From assembly GCA_015059905.1 (NCBI GenBank), contig SUZN01000001.1:310001-374000 (forward strand): a DNA stretch of 64,000 nt, read 5' to 3'. Under the pieces are notes generated by a model. That model ran no database searches and was not told the origin of the DNA. It saw only the letters and a program-made list of their open reading frames with translations. Source of the DNA: Rikenellaceae bacterium (lineage in GTDB: Bacteria; Bacteroidota; Bacteroidia; Bacteroidales; Rikenellaceae). Shown one piece after another: positions 27,030 through 34,862 of this stretch (within the stretch, counting starts at the first letter, position 1; the number at the start of each line of letters is the position of its first letter). Both the position numbers and the translations under genes were made by a program.

Positions 27030-28532
27030 ATGAAAAAGACGGCATTTTTGTTATTTGGAGCAGCCGTTATTTCGGCTGCCGCAGGTGGATTGACTGCAAT
27101 TGGTGTAAATAAATATTTGTCACAGCAGCAGGAGGGCGTTGTTTCGGCTGTCGCTGCATCGTGGAGTGACGAGCAGCCGCAGGCGGGAAATCACTTCGCA
27201 GCATATCAGGCTGAACAGTATCCCGACCTTACCTACGCTGCCGAAAATGCAGTGAAGGCTGTTGTAAATATTGAGGCAGTGAAGGAGGTGCAGATGGGTG
27301 GTCGCTCTTATGGCTACGACTCATTCTATGAGTTCTTCGGCATCCCTTATGGCGGTCGTGGCGGTTACGGTCAGCCACAGACCCGCGAGCAGAGGTCGGG
27401 TGGCTCGGGCGTGATTATCTCACAAGATGGATATATCGTGACTAACAATCATGTTATCGAGGATGCGACCAAGCTCAAGGTAAAGCTCAACGATGGTCGT
27501 ACCTATGAGGCGAAGTTGATTGGTACAGACCCAACGACCGATGTTGCTCTTATTAAGGTTGAGGGCGAGGATTTGCCTACACTCCCATTTGGAGACTCTG
27601 ACGCATTGCGTTTGGGCGAGTGGGTGCTGGCTATCGGCTCTCCATTCGATTTGCAATCAACCATCACGGCTGGTATCGTCAGTGCAAAGGCTCGTCACTT
27701 GGGTGTTATCACCGAGGATTTTCCTATCGAGTCATTTATCCAGACCGATGCTGTGGTGAACCCAGGTAACTCGGGTGGTGCGTTGGTAAATACACGTGGC
27801 GAATTGGTTGGTATCAACACCGTAATCAAGTCATCGACAGGAACATATATGGGTTACTCGTTTGCCGTACCAGAGACTATCGTGCGTAAGGTGGTGATGG
27901 ACTTGAAGGAGTACGGTGTGGCGCAGCGAGCTATGCTTGGCGTGAGCTATCGCGCTATCGACGAGGAGTTCGTGGAGCAGATGGGCGAAGAACTCGGTAT
28001 CAAGAAGGCTGGCGGTCTGTATGTGAACGAGGTTGTTGAGGGTAGTGCTGCTGCCGAGGCGGGTCTGCGTAAGGGCGATATTATCACAGCGCTTGATGGC
28101 GTTAAGACCGACGATGCATCGGTGCTTGTTGAGAAGATTGCACAGCGTCGCCCAGGCGATAAGGTTACAATCTCTTATGAGCGTAACGGCTCAAACAAGA
28201 AGGTGGATGTTGTGTTGAAGAACCGCGTAGGCAAGAGTGAGCCTATCACACGCGAAACAACCGATGTGGCTGCATCACTCGGCGGTAAGTTCTCTGACGT
28301 GAGCAAGCAGGCACGTGAGAAGCTGGAGATTCGTGGTGGTGTGCAGGTTACAAGCATCAAGCGTGACGGTCTGTTGGGTCGCTCTGGCGTGAAGGAGGGC
28401 TTTGTGATTACCTTCATCAACGACCGTCCTGTGTTGTCGGTAGCCGACTTGCAGCGTATGGATGAGAAGATTTCCACCATTGACGGTGTATATCCTAATG
28501 GTCAGGCGGTAAGATACGTCATAGTGGAATAG
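27030..28532 (+). CDS. degP: DegP/HtrA-family periplasmic serine protease
   Basis: 500-residue S1C protease-chaperone for misfolded envelope proteins. An N-terminal signal or anchor (residues 1-30) is followed by a trypsin-like domain with a complete triad: NNHVIED (His about 141), TTDVALIKV (Asp about 171) and NPGNSGGAL (Ser about 249). Two PDZ domains follow (about 290-390 and 410-495; GLYVNEVVEGSAAAEAGLRKGD and GVQVTSIKRDGLLGRSGVKEG, each split by several residues from the protease). It stands alone between metK and a terminator. Confidence 0.94.
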   Translation: MKKTAFLLFGAAVISAAAGGLTAIGVNKYLSQQQEGVVSAVAASWSDEQPQAGNHFAAYQAEQYPDLTYAAENAVKAVVNIEAVKEVQMGGRSYGYDSFYEFFGIPYGGRGGYGQPQTREQRSGGSGVIISQDGYIVTNNHVIEDATKLKVKLNDGRTYEAKLIGTDPTTDVALIKVEGEDLPTLPFGDSDALRLGEWVLAIGSPFDLQSTITAGIVSAKARHLGVITEDFPIESFIQTDAVVNPGNSGGALVNTRGELVGINTVIKSSTGTYMGYSFAVPETIVRKVVMDLKEYGVAQRAMLGVSYRAIDEEFVEQMGEELGIKKAGGLYVNEVVEGSAAAEAGLRKGDIITALDGVKTDDASVLVEKIAQRRPGDKVTISYERNGSNKKVDVVLKNRVGKSEPITRETTDVAASLGGKFSDVSKQAREKLEIRGGVQVTSIKRDGLLGRSGVKEGFVITFINDRPVLSVADLQRMDEKISTIDGVYPNGQAVRYVIVE

Positions 28533-28555
28533 TATATTCAAGGTTTTATTAAGAG

Positions 28556-28592
28556 ACTCCCCGATTTTCGAAAGAAAGTCGGGGAGTTTTTA
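28556..28592 (+). terminator. Rho-independent terminator after degP
   Basis: Perfect 9-bp stem ACTCCCCGA (28556-28564) with TCGGGGAGT (28579-28587), then a T5 run. It abuts the stop codon of the convergent glycosyltransferase gene. Confidence 0.9.
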
Positions 28593-28593
28593 T

Positions 28594-29607
28594 TTACCTA
28601 AAGAGTTGTCCAAATATTTTTTGCCCTAATGCGTAGCGCACAACGATTGAGCCACGATAGATTGTTCGTGACTCTTGCTTGACGCCCGAGCGTACCGCTT
28701 TGCGCTTTGCGTTAAGCTCCTTGTGTCGCAGTATGAACTCCTTGTATGCCTGCCACACGGCTATGGCTAATTCGCGTTCTCCCTTCACCAAATATATCAA
28801 TGCCGACAGCGCATCCGCCATTGGTCGTGCCACCGCTACCAGACAGCGTTGCCACGTTGGGGCGCACTTGAAGAGCATCATCAGGTTGTTGCGATAGTTC
28901 AGGTAGAGCTTGCGTGGTGAGTCGTTGGGCAGCGTGCCGCCACCCAAATGATATACCACGCTGCGTGGCTCAATCATCACCTTATAGCCCGCAAGCTGCA
29001 TACGCCAGCAGAGGTCAATCTCCTCCATATGTGCAAAGAAGTCAGCATCAAAACCTCCCAATCGGCGGAATAGCTCGGCACGACAACAGAAGGCTGCTCC
29101 GCTTGCCCAAAATACCTCGCGCTTGTCGTCGTATTGTCCGTTGTCGCTCTCCACAGTCGATAGTATGCGACCTCGGCAGAAGGGATAACCCAGGATGTCG
29201 ATATAACCTCCCGCAGCTCCTGCATACTCAAATTTGTCACGATAACCGTAAGAGCGCAACTTTGGTGCAACCGCTCCCACGTTATGCGAGTTGGTAATGG
29301 TTGCCACCAGCGGCTCCAGCCACCCCTCGGTAACCTCGATATCGGAATTAAGCAACACGAAACACTCTGCCTCGACCTGCTCCAAGGCGAGGTTATAACC
29401 CTTTGCGAAGCCGTAGTTGTGGTTGAGGCAAATTATCTCAATGTCGGGGTAGGTATGGCGCAGAAAATCTACCGAATCATCCGTTGAACCATTATCGGCA
29501 ACGATGATGCGCACCCCGTGAGGCGTGTGTCTTACCACGCTCGGCAGGAACTGCTCCAGGTGCTGGCGACCATTCCAATTGAGTATTATGACAGCTGTCG
29601 AAATCAT
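28594..29607 (-). CDS. Glycosyltransferase family 2 protein
   Basis: 337-residue GT-A fold transferase. It shows the nucleotide-binding start VIILNWNGR (residues 5-13), DNGSTDDSV (about 40), the metal motif LNSDIEV (about 88) and the acceptor-site HMEEIDLCWR (about 198), the pattern of rhamnosyltransferase-like GT2 enzymes. A longer open frame exists upstream, but ATG 29607 is chosen because family similarity starts there and the codon overlaps the preceding stop in an ATGA. Its neighbour is an LpxL-like acyltransferase, so LPS or another surface glycan is the likely product; donor and acceptor cannot be read from sequence. Confidence 0.87.
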   Translation of the reverse strand: MISTAVIILNWNGRQHLEQFLPSVVRHTPHGVRIIVADNGSTDDSVDFLRHTYPDIEIICLNHNYGFAKGYNLALEQVEAECFVLLNSDIEVTEGWLEPLVATITNSHNVGAVAPKLRSYGYRDKFEYAGAAGGYIDILGYPFCRGRILSTVESDNGQYDDKREVFWASGAAFCCRAELFRRLGGFDADFFAHMEEIDLCWRMQLAGYKVMIEPRSVVYHLGGGTLPNDSPRKLYLNYRNNLMMLFKCAPTWQRCLVAVARPMADALSALIYLVKGERELAIAVWQAYKEFILRHKELNAKRKAVRSGVKQESRTIYRGSIVVRYALGQKIFGQLFR

Positions 29608-30527
29608 ATCTTTTGCGCTTGCAGTTCTGCGGGTGGAATGTGCTTCCATCGGCGGTGTGTCCACATCCACATCTCGGGATGGGCATTTATCTCTTGCTCC
29701 AGCAATCGCACATATCTTTCTGTAATAGTGTACTGCTCGATAGGCTCCTTGCCATCGTGTATGAGGATGAACGTACCCTCGTAATGTCCCGCCTTGATAC
29801 GGCGCGGAGAGAAGTAATATACAGGTAACTTGTATTTCGTCGCAAGCATTTCGCCACCATCGAAGAAGGCCGTCCACTGATGCAGAAATTTATACCAAGG
29901 CATATTTGAACGGAATGCAGGATTTTGGTCTGATATAAGTCCCATAGCCATTGGTCGGTGGTTGCGGTTGTCAATGAAATGGCGCATAGTACGTTTCATA
30001 TCCACCAGCGTCACGTTTGTGTGTTGGCGTATGCGCTTCATCAGCTCGTCGAAAACTACATTTGTCAGTTTGTGATATACCGCCACAAACTCTTGCTCGG
30101 GGAAGACGAGACTAACGGTGCTGCCAGCCTCCCAGGGTCCATAGTGCGCTGTGAGCATTATGACAGAGCCGCCACCTACAGCCTCTCTCGTTTGTTTGTC
30201 GTTTGTGAAGGTCATTCGTTTAAGCAGAGTCTTGTCGCTCACACCTGATTGACTTACGGTGTTTATAATCTGCTCGGCAAGGTTGTAGTAAGCCCCATTG
30301 CAAATCTTCTTCAGTTCACTCTCGCTCTTCGAGGGAAACGAGCGGCGCAGGTTATCCATCATCACTCGCTGACGATAGCGCAAGGCGCGCAGCAGCGCGT
30401 ATGTTAGGTTGGTGAATACGCCGTGTCGGATAAAGTGGGGCAACAGTGCGAAGCCTCGGCATAAAATCCAAAGCGCTTCGAGTGTAAATTTTTGAAGTAT
30501 AGTTAGTTGGGCCTTCTCTTGTGCCAT
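29604..30527 (-). CDS. LpxL/HtrB-type lipid A acyltransferase
   Basis: 307-residue inner-membrane acyltransferase of the lysophospholipid/lipid A late acyltransferase family. The catalytic H-x4-E motif is visible as AHYGPWEAG (about residue 135), and one hydrophobic N-terminal segment (about 10-35) anchors it. In Bacteroidota such enzymes add secondary acyl chains to lipid A or make aminolipids. Its stop overlaps the glycosyltransferase start (ATGA), and rsmI lies 11 bp upstream. The exact acyl donor and acceptor are not determinable here. Confidence 0.87.
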   Translation of the reverse strand: MAQEKAQLTILQKFTLEALWILCRGFALLPHFIRHGVFTNLTYALLRALRYRQRVMMDNLRRSFPSKSESELKKICNGAYYNLAEQIINTVSQSGVSDKTLLKRMTFTNDKQTREAVGGGSVIMLTAHYGPWEAGSTVSLVFPEQEFVAVYHKLTNVVFDELMKRIRQHTNVTLVDMKRTMRHFIDNRNHRPMAMGLISDQNPAFRSNMPWYKFLHQWTAFFDGGEMLATKYKLPVYYFSPRRIKAGHYEGTFILIHDGKEPIEQYTITERYVRLLEQEINAHPEMWMWTHRRWKHIPPAELQAQKI

Positions 30528-30538
30528 AGTGCTAAAGT

Positions 30539-31264
30539 TTAATCTTCATCCTCATCGTTGGCATAACGGTTCTTCTTGCGCTCCTTCTCTGGCTTGGGGC
30601 ATCCCGCCACAACGATAACAAACTCGCCTTTAGGCTCGTGCTCGCGGAAGTGCTCTGTCACCTCGGCTATGGTGCCTCTTACAGTCTGCTCAAACTTCTT
30701 TGTCAGCTCACGCGAAACCGATACCTTGCGCTCCTGACCAAAAATTTCTCCAAGCTGCTCCAGGCACTTCACAACGCGGAAGGGCGACTCGTAGAAGATT
30801 ATCGAGCGGCTCTCCTGGGCAAGTTCCTGCAAACGTTTCGTGCGCCCCTTCTTTTGTGGTAGGAATCCCTCGAAGCAAAAACGGTCGCAAGGAAATCCGC
30901 TCTGCACAAGAGCAGGAATAAGAGCCGTAGCGCCAGGCAGTGTCTCCACCTCGATGCCCGCCTCCACGCAGGTGCGTACCAATAAAAATCCTGGGTCGGA
31001 GATGCCAGGTGTACCCGCGTCCGACACCAGCGCCACTGTGCGACCCTCGCCGATAGCCTCGGCTACCGAGGCGGCTGTGGCGTGCTCATTGAATTTGTGG
31101 TGAGAGTATAGTTTCTTCTCGATACCCAGATGTTTAAGCAGAAACGATGTTGTGCGCGTATCCTCGGCAAGGATATAGTCTGCCGCCTCAAGCGTCTTTA
31201 TCGCTCGAAGAGTGATATCGTCGAGGTTGCCTATCGGGGTGGGAACAATATAGAGTTTAGACAT
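30539..31264 (-). CDS. rsmI: 16S rRNA (cytidine-1402 2'-O)-methyltransferase RsmI
   Basis: SAM-dependent ribose methyltransferase acting on C1402 in the ribosomal decoding centre. The tetrapyrrole-methylase-like N terminus reads YIVPTPIGNLDDITLRA (residues 4-20), followed by LAEDTRTT (about 33), SDAGTPGISDPG (about 81) and FYESPFRV (about 152), all diagnostic. At 241 residues it is slightly shorter than E. coli RsmI (286), lacking most of the C-terminal extension, and ends in a Lys/Glu/Asp-rich tail. It lies 6 bp after the upstream hypothetical gene, in one operon with it. Confidence 0.94.
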   Translation of the reverse strand: MSKLYIVPTPIGNLDDITLRAIKTLEAADYILAEDTRTTSFLLKHLGIEKKLYSHHKFNEHATAASVAEAIGEGRTVALVSDAGTPGISDPGFLLVRTCVEAGIEVETLPGATALIPALVQSGFPCDRFCFEGFLPQKKGRTKRLQELAQESRSIIFYESPFRVVKCLEQLGEIFGQERKVSVSRELTKKFEQTVRGTIAEVTEHFREHEPKGEFVIVVAGCPKPEKERKKNRYANDEDED

Positions 31265-31270
31265 AGCCGT

Positions 31271-32332
31271 TTATAGATGTTTGCGCTCCAGGAGCTGCAT
31301 AATAAACTTTGCCCCCTCCGAGTCGGGATTCCACTCATAATTCTCGGCGATATGTATCATACAATCGTCAAATGACTCACACTCGTCAAGCTCCTCTATC
31401 GCCTTGTCGAAGGCGACGTCATCACCATCAAAGAGGTCGCGTGTCATCAGGAATTTGTCGTTTATACCAATCGCCTGACGCAATGATTTGATGTGTGAGT
31501 GTGTAATCTCCTCTGCAAGTGCTGCGGGCGCAGCTATCGTGTCGGCAAGTGTTGTCTTTGGCGTAATAGCCTCGGCAAGTATTGTCTTTTCGCCCGATGA
31601 GGCGTCGTTTACGGTGCTTGATGCAACAGGCTCTGCTGTGCGAGTATTGCGGCTTACCGAGATTTCAAATCCTTCGTCATCATCCATATCAAATATCTTC
31701 GATATATCAACCACCTTCTCCTGCTTCTGCTGTGGCTCGCCATAGATTGCCATCATGCGCTGATGCTTTGAGCGAGGTTTGCGCTGAATCTCGTCAGCAC
31801 CAAACAGGCTCTCCATCGAAGGCTTGCGGTGAGGTCTTTCGGCTGGCTTCTCTAGCTCTGCTACGGGCTCTGGCTCTAAAGCTGGTGTCGCAACAGGCTC
31901 CTGTGCGGGCTCTGGCTCTTGAACGGGTGCAGACTGTGGTGCTGGTGCTGGCTCGCTGGCAACCTCCACCTTTGGCTCTGGCTCGGCAATAACCTCTGCC
32001 GCTACGGCGGCAATGGCTGCGGCAGCAGAAACCTCTGCTGTGGAAACCTCTGTTGGGGCAGCCTCCTCCTCGGCGCTCTCCTCGTCCTCTTCGGCAAAGA
32101 TAAACTCAACCTCTACCTCCTGCTCTGTGGTCTCCTCTTTCTCTACGGCAGGTGCGGCAGGTGTGGGCGTTACCTCTGTGGCAGGCGCTCCGAAGCGTAC
32201 CAGTTCGTATAGTTTTGTCAATTTCTCAAGTGCCAGACCGCGCTCAATAGCCGACACCTCCTGACCCTGCTCCCACGATGAGAGAAGTGCAGATAGTGTC
32301 TCAATCTCTTGTTTTATAAGTTCGATATTCAT
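31271..32332 (-). CDS. Uncharacterised protein with acidic Pro/Ala/Glu-rich centre
   Basis: 353 residues; I do not recognise a named family. A helical N terminus (about 1-48, IELIKQEIETLSALLSSWEQG) leads into a low-complexity segment rich in Ala, Pro, Glu and Val (about 50-165). A basic patch follows (HRKPSMESLFGADEIQRKPR), then a well-structured C-terminal part (about 275-353) with SHIKSLRQAIGINDKFLMTR and KFIMQLLERKHL. No signal peptide or membrane segment is visible. It is first in an operon with rsmI, an LpxL-like enzyme and a glycosyltransferase. The disordered linker between two folded ends suggests a tethering protein; this is inference. Confidence 0.7.
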   Translation of the reverse strand: MNIELIKQEIETLSALLSSWEQGQEVSAIERGLALEKLTKLYELVRFGAPATEVTPTPAAPAVEKEETTEQEVEVEFIFAEEDEESAEEEAAPTEVSTAEVSAAAAIAAVAAEVIAEPEPKVEVASEPAPAPQSAPVQEPEPAQEPVATPALEPEPVAELEKPAERPHRKPSMESLFGADEIQRKPRSKHQRMMAIYGEPQQKQEKVVDISKIFDMDDDEGFEISVSRNTRTAEPVASSTVNDASSGEKTILAEAITPKTTLADTIAAPAALAEEITHSHIKSLRQAIGINDKFLMTRDLFDGDDVAFDKAIEELDECESFDDCMIHIAENYEWNPDSEGAKFIMQLLERKHL

Positions 32333-32355
32333 AATGCTTTAGGTAAATTATTTTT

Positions 32356-32363
32356 CAAAGATA
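32356..32363 (-). promoter_or_regulatory. -7 element TATCTTTG for the rsmI operon
   Basis: TAnnTTTG match on the minus strand, 24 bp before the start codon at 32332. No -33 element at 19-20 bp is seen. Confidence 0.62.
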
Positions 32364-32394
32364 GTAAATTTTCTCCACAATCTTCTCTTTTTTA

Positions 32395-32432
32395 TAAAAA
32401 AAGAGGTTGCCGCACCAATTTGCAACAACCTC
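32395..32432 (-). terminator. Rho-independent terminator after lysA
   Basis: Minus strand: GAGGTTG (complement of 32432-32426), loop, CAACCTC (complement of 32409-32403), then a T-rich tail from the A run at 32395-32402. Confidence 0.82.
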
Positions 32433-32457
32433 AATATGAATGAATATTCAAAATGAC

Positions 32458-33624
32458 CTATTTTGTAAGCAATTTGTCGCTATACACTGCCTTGGGCAAA
32501 TCGTGCATATTATACTGCGAAGCCATCGAACGACCATAAGCACCTGCCGACTTGATTGAGAGCAAATCACCGCGCTTGCTCTTCTTCAGACTTACGTTCT
32601 CGTCAAACACATCTGTCGATTCGCACGCAGTACCCACAACGGTGTACTTCTTGTTTACCTCTTCGGTCGAGGTGATATTCTCGATGTTGTGGTAAGAGCC
32701 GTAGAGCATAGGGCGGATAAGTTCGGTCATACTTGCGTCGATGATAAGCAGACGACGACCTGTTGCGGTGGTCTTGTTGAAGAGTACGCTTGTGATAAGC
32801 TCGCCGCACTCGCCCACAATAGAGCGACCAAACTCGAAATGTACCTCCTTGCCCTCTACGTTCAGGTACTCGTGAACGATAGCAAAGAGTGATGCAAAGT
32901 TTGGAATAGGCTCATTCTCTGGTACATCGTAGTTGATACCCAGACCGCCACCTACGTCCACCATACGGAACGAAAAACCGAGCGACTCCAGCTTCTCGAC
33001 AATGGCGTTTGCCTTGTTGCACATATTCTCAAAGACGTGCAACTCGCGAATCTGTGAGCCGATATGGATATGGATACCAATGATGTTGATATTCTCCAGC
33101 GACTTGATTAAGTCCACATTCTCCAAAATCTCGTCGTAAGAGATACCGAACTTACTATCTGCCTGACCTGTATCGATGCAACGATTTGTCTTTGGGTCGA
33201 TGTCGGGGTTTACGCGCAGACCAACATCAGCCCTCTTTCCCAGCTCGCCTGCAATCTGGTTTACTACCTGCAACTCCTCGATAGACTCGCAGTTGATAGC
33301 CAAAATCTGCTGTTCGATAGCATAACGTATCTCCTTGTCGCGCTTGCCTACGCCAGCATATACTACGCTCTTGGGGTCAAAGCCCGACTCAATAGCCTTA
33401 CGCACCTCGTTGCCGCTGGCGCAGTCGATGCCGATGCCGTACTCCTTAATAATCGAGAGCAGGTAATCGTCGTTGTTCGCCTTGATTGCGTAGTGAATCT
33501 TATAGTTGTATTTGTTTGACTCGTAAGCCACGCTCTCCAACGTCTGACGCAGGAGGTTGATGTCGTAGAGATAGAATGGTGTCTCAATCTCACGCAACTG
33601 TGCTGCTACTTTTCTGCTTAACAT
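32458..33624 (-). CDS. lysA: Diaminopimelate decarboxylase
   Basis: PLP enzyme making lysine from meso-diaminopimelate, the last lysine-pathway step. The PLP-lysine motif is HYAIKAN (about residue 45). The phosphate-binding glycines GGGLGINY are near 225, and the second-subunit cysteine motif ACESTDVF is near 340. ATG 33624 is chosen over an upstream ATG (33681) because LSRKVAAQL begins family similarity and a promoter -7 box lies at 33662-33669, inside the longer version. The resulting 388 residues is a normal length. Confidence 0.94.
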   Translation of the reverse strand: MLSRKVAAQLREIETPFYLYDINLLRQTLESVAYESNKYNYKIHYAIKANNDDYLLSIIKEYGIGIDCASGNEVRKAIESGFDPKSVVYAGVGKRDKEIRYAIEQQILAINCESIEELQVVNQIAGELGKRADVGLRVNPDIDPKTNRCIDTGQADSKFGISYDEILENVDLIKSLENINIIGIHIHIGSQIRELHVFENMCNKANAIVEKLESLGFSFRMVDVGGGLGINYDVPENEPIPNFASLFAIVHEYLNVEGKEVHFEFGRSIVGECGELITSVLFNKTTATGRRLLIIDASMTELIRPMLYGSYHNIENITSTEEVNKKYTVVGTACESTDVFDENVSLKKSKRGDLLSIKSAGAYGRSMASQYNMHDLPKAVYSDKLLTK

Positions 33625-33661
33625 AACTTGGTAACCTAAATTCCTAACATTAAATAGAGCG

Positions 33662-33693
33662 CAAATGTAATAAATACTCAACGTTTATGCAAA
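33662..33693 (-). promoter_or_regulatory. Promoter for lysA
   Basis: Minus strand: TTTG (33693-33690), 20 bp, TACATTTG (33669-33662). Its position supports the shorter lysA start at 33624. Confidence 0.75.
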
Positions 33694-33694
33694 T

Positions 33695-33722
33695 AAAAAG
33701 GCACCCAAAACGCTGGATGCCT
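33695..33722 (-). terminator. Rho-independent terminator after the 33745-34350 gene
   Basis: Minus strand: AGGCATCC, loop, GGGTGCCT with one G-U pair, then TTTTT. It abuts the lysA promoter. Confidence 0.82.
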
Positions 33723-33744
33723 CTCGAAATTACTCTATTATGGG

Positions 33745-34350
33745 CTAATATCCCATTCCTTCGAACTCCTTTGCCATGCGTATAATATCCTGTGCAATGT
33801 TGGGTGGGCATATTTTGTAATATACATCCAGCTGACGCTTAAGCTCTCGTGCTTTATTTAGCAGTAGCGAGAGTTTGTGAAGACCTTCCTTCTCTTTGGC
33901 GGAGATGTTGTTGGTGATAGTCGAATAAACTACACCAGCGGGGTGCTCTCTTTTGGCGGTAAGCCATTGAGCCCTAATCTTATACTCCTGCTCAACCTCG
34001 CGTATGCATTTTTGGTTGTATTGGACTCTTGCATCGGCGATGATGATGGTCTCTTCGATTGCATAGAATGCGTTGTATGCAAGTGTAGCAGCCCCTTTCA
34101 GTAGTTCGCTGCGGTCGCCGCTGTAATCCTCCAAATGCTCGCATATAAAGTTCGCCATCTGGTGGCGGAGCATCGCCTTGCGGAGTGGGTTGTGCTCGCC
34201 CAAAATCTGTTGTGCAAGATGGCTACACTCAAGTTCAAATACGTAGCGGTAGATTGCCACCTTATCGCCTTTGGTTGAGGCTGCGGGAGCGTAGTAAACA
34301 GGGTACTGTGTTGTCTCTTGAATTGCTGTGTTTTTAGTTGTACGATTCAT
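33745..34350 (-). CDS. Hypothetical all-helical cytoplasmic protein
   Basis: 201 residues, not recognised. No signal peptide or membrane helix is seen. Predicted features are long amphipathic helices (YRYVFELECSHLAQQILGEH, LHKLSLLLNKARELKRQLDV) and a moderate charge balance, consistent with a helical bundle. Two cysteines are seen late or alone (ICEHL, KICPPN). It is flanked by its own terminator and a promoter about 340 nt upstream, so it is a monocistronic gene with an unusually long leader containing two tiny frames. Regulation through the leader is likely; function unknown. Confidence 0.65.
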   Translation of the reverse strand: MNRTTKNTAIQETTQYPVYYAPAASTKGDKVAIYRYVFELECSHLAQQILGEHNPLRKAMLRHQMANFICEHLEDYSGDRSELLKGAATLAYNAFYAIEETIIIADARVQYNQKCIREVEQEYKIRAQWLTAKREHPAGVVYSTITNNISAKEKEGLHKLSLLLNKARELKRQLDVYYKICPPNIAQDIIRMAKEFEGMGY

Positions 34351-34406
34351 AATTAAATTGTTTGAAGTTAAACATTATTTTGTGTTGAAAATCAGTTGTT
34401 TAGTTT

Positions 34407-34463
34407 TTAATTTTTGCTTCTGGATTTTCGCTCAAATACGTCAAAGAACACCTCTTCGGTCAT
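34407..34463 (-). CDS. Possible 18-residue leader ORF
   Basis: ATG at 34463 to TAA at 34409-34407 encodes MTEEVFFDVFERKSRSKN: acidic/aromatic first half, basic second half. It ends 56 nt before the main start codon. No Shine-Dalgarno is expected in this phylum, so translation cannot be judged from sequence. It is reported because it is the closest upstream frame to the main gene and has a plausible protein-like composition. Confidence 0.3.
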   Translation of the reverse strand: MTEEVFFDVFERKSRSKN

Positions 34464-34529
34464 CGCCCAGCGCGACCGAAAAATTGTTTTGATCAGCAAT
34501 GTTTAACTTCTGTTTTTGCACCCTAACTT

Positions 34530-34592
34530 TTAGGGTGGCGATGATGAATCGTACGTCATAAATTTTTTCCTCAAATTATTATCCGCAAACAT
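34530..34592 (-). CDS. Possible 20-residue leader ORF
   Basis: ATG at 34592 to TAA at 34532-34530. The frame ends SSSPP, and its stop lies in the 3' arm of the perfect hairpin (34519-34537). A ribosome finishing at SSSPP-stop would sit on that hairpin, and proline pairs slow translation. Real translation is unproven. Confidence 0.25.
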   Translation of the reverse strand: MFADNNLRKKFMTYDSSSPP

Positions 34593-34692
34593 CGTCTTTG
34601 TGGGGCGAAAAAAAACTACCCAACAAAGCACAATCTTTGCTGTCAATTGATCAAATACGTTTTCTGTGAAATTCCAATTCGGATATGATATG

Positions 34693-34723
34693 CAAATATA
34701 CGTAATTTTTTCGTTTCTGCAAA
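34693..34723 (-). promoter_or_regulatory. Promoter of the long-leader transcript
   Basis: Minus strand: TTTG (34723-34720), 19 bp, TATATTTG (34700-34693). Both elements and spacing match the consensus, placing the start about 340 nt before the next gene. Confidence 0.75.
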
Positions 34724-34815
34724 ATTATCCCGATGAAATCGTGCAAAAGAGAAATTATTGCCGACGAGAAGGTAAAAAATCACGCGAAAAGTGCTCTCAT
34801 CTTATGAAAAATCAC

Positions 34816-34823
34816 TACATTTG
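34816..34823 (+). promoter_or_regulatory. -7 element TACATTTG for ychF
   Basis: TAnnTTTG match 40 bp before the ychF ATG, in an AT-rich gap; divergent from the promoter at 34693-34723. Confidence 0.65.
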
Positions 34824-34862
34824 TCAAATAATATATGTATAAACTTTACAAAAGATAATTAA

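Larger units (their letters stand above)
34351..34692 (-). promoter_or_regulatory. Long leader (about 340 nt) of the hypothetical gene, with structure and tiny ORFs
   Basis: Between the minus-strand promoter (34693-34723) and the ATG at 34350 lies a transcribed stretch without a normal gene. It holds a perfect 8-bp hairpin (34519-34526 with 34530-34537), a CAAAG/CTTTG hairpin shortly before a T8 run near 34610, and two short ATG frames (34530-34592 and 34407-34463). The layout resembles a regulatory leader or an uncharacterised small RNA; no known riboswitch class is recognisable. Confidence 0.5.

Noticed and set aside
29608..29877. N-terminal extension of the glycosyltransferase frame
   Set aside because: The extra 90 codons lie inside the acyltransferase gene, have no family similarity, and the internal ATG forms an ATGA junction with the acyltransferase stop.
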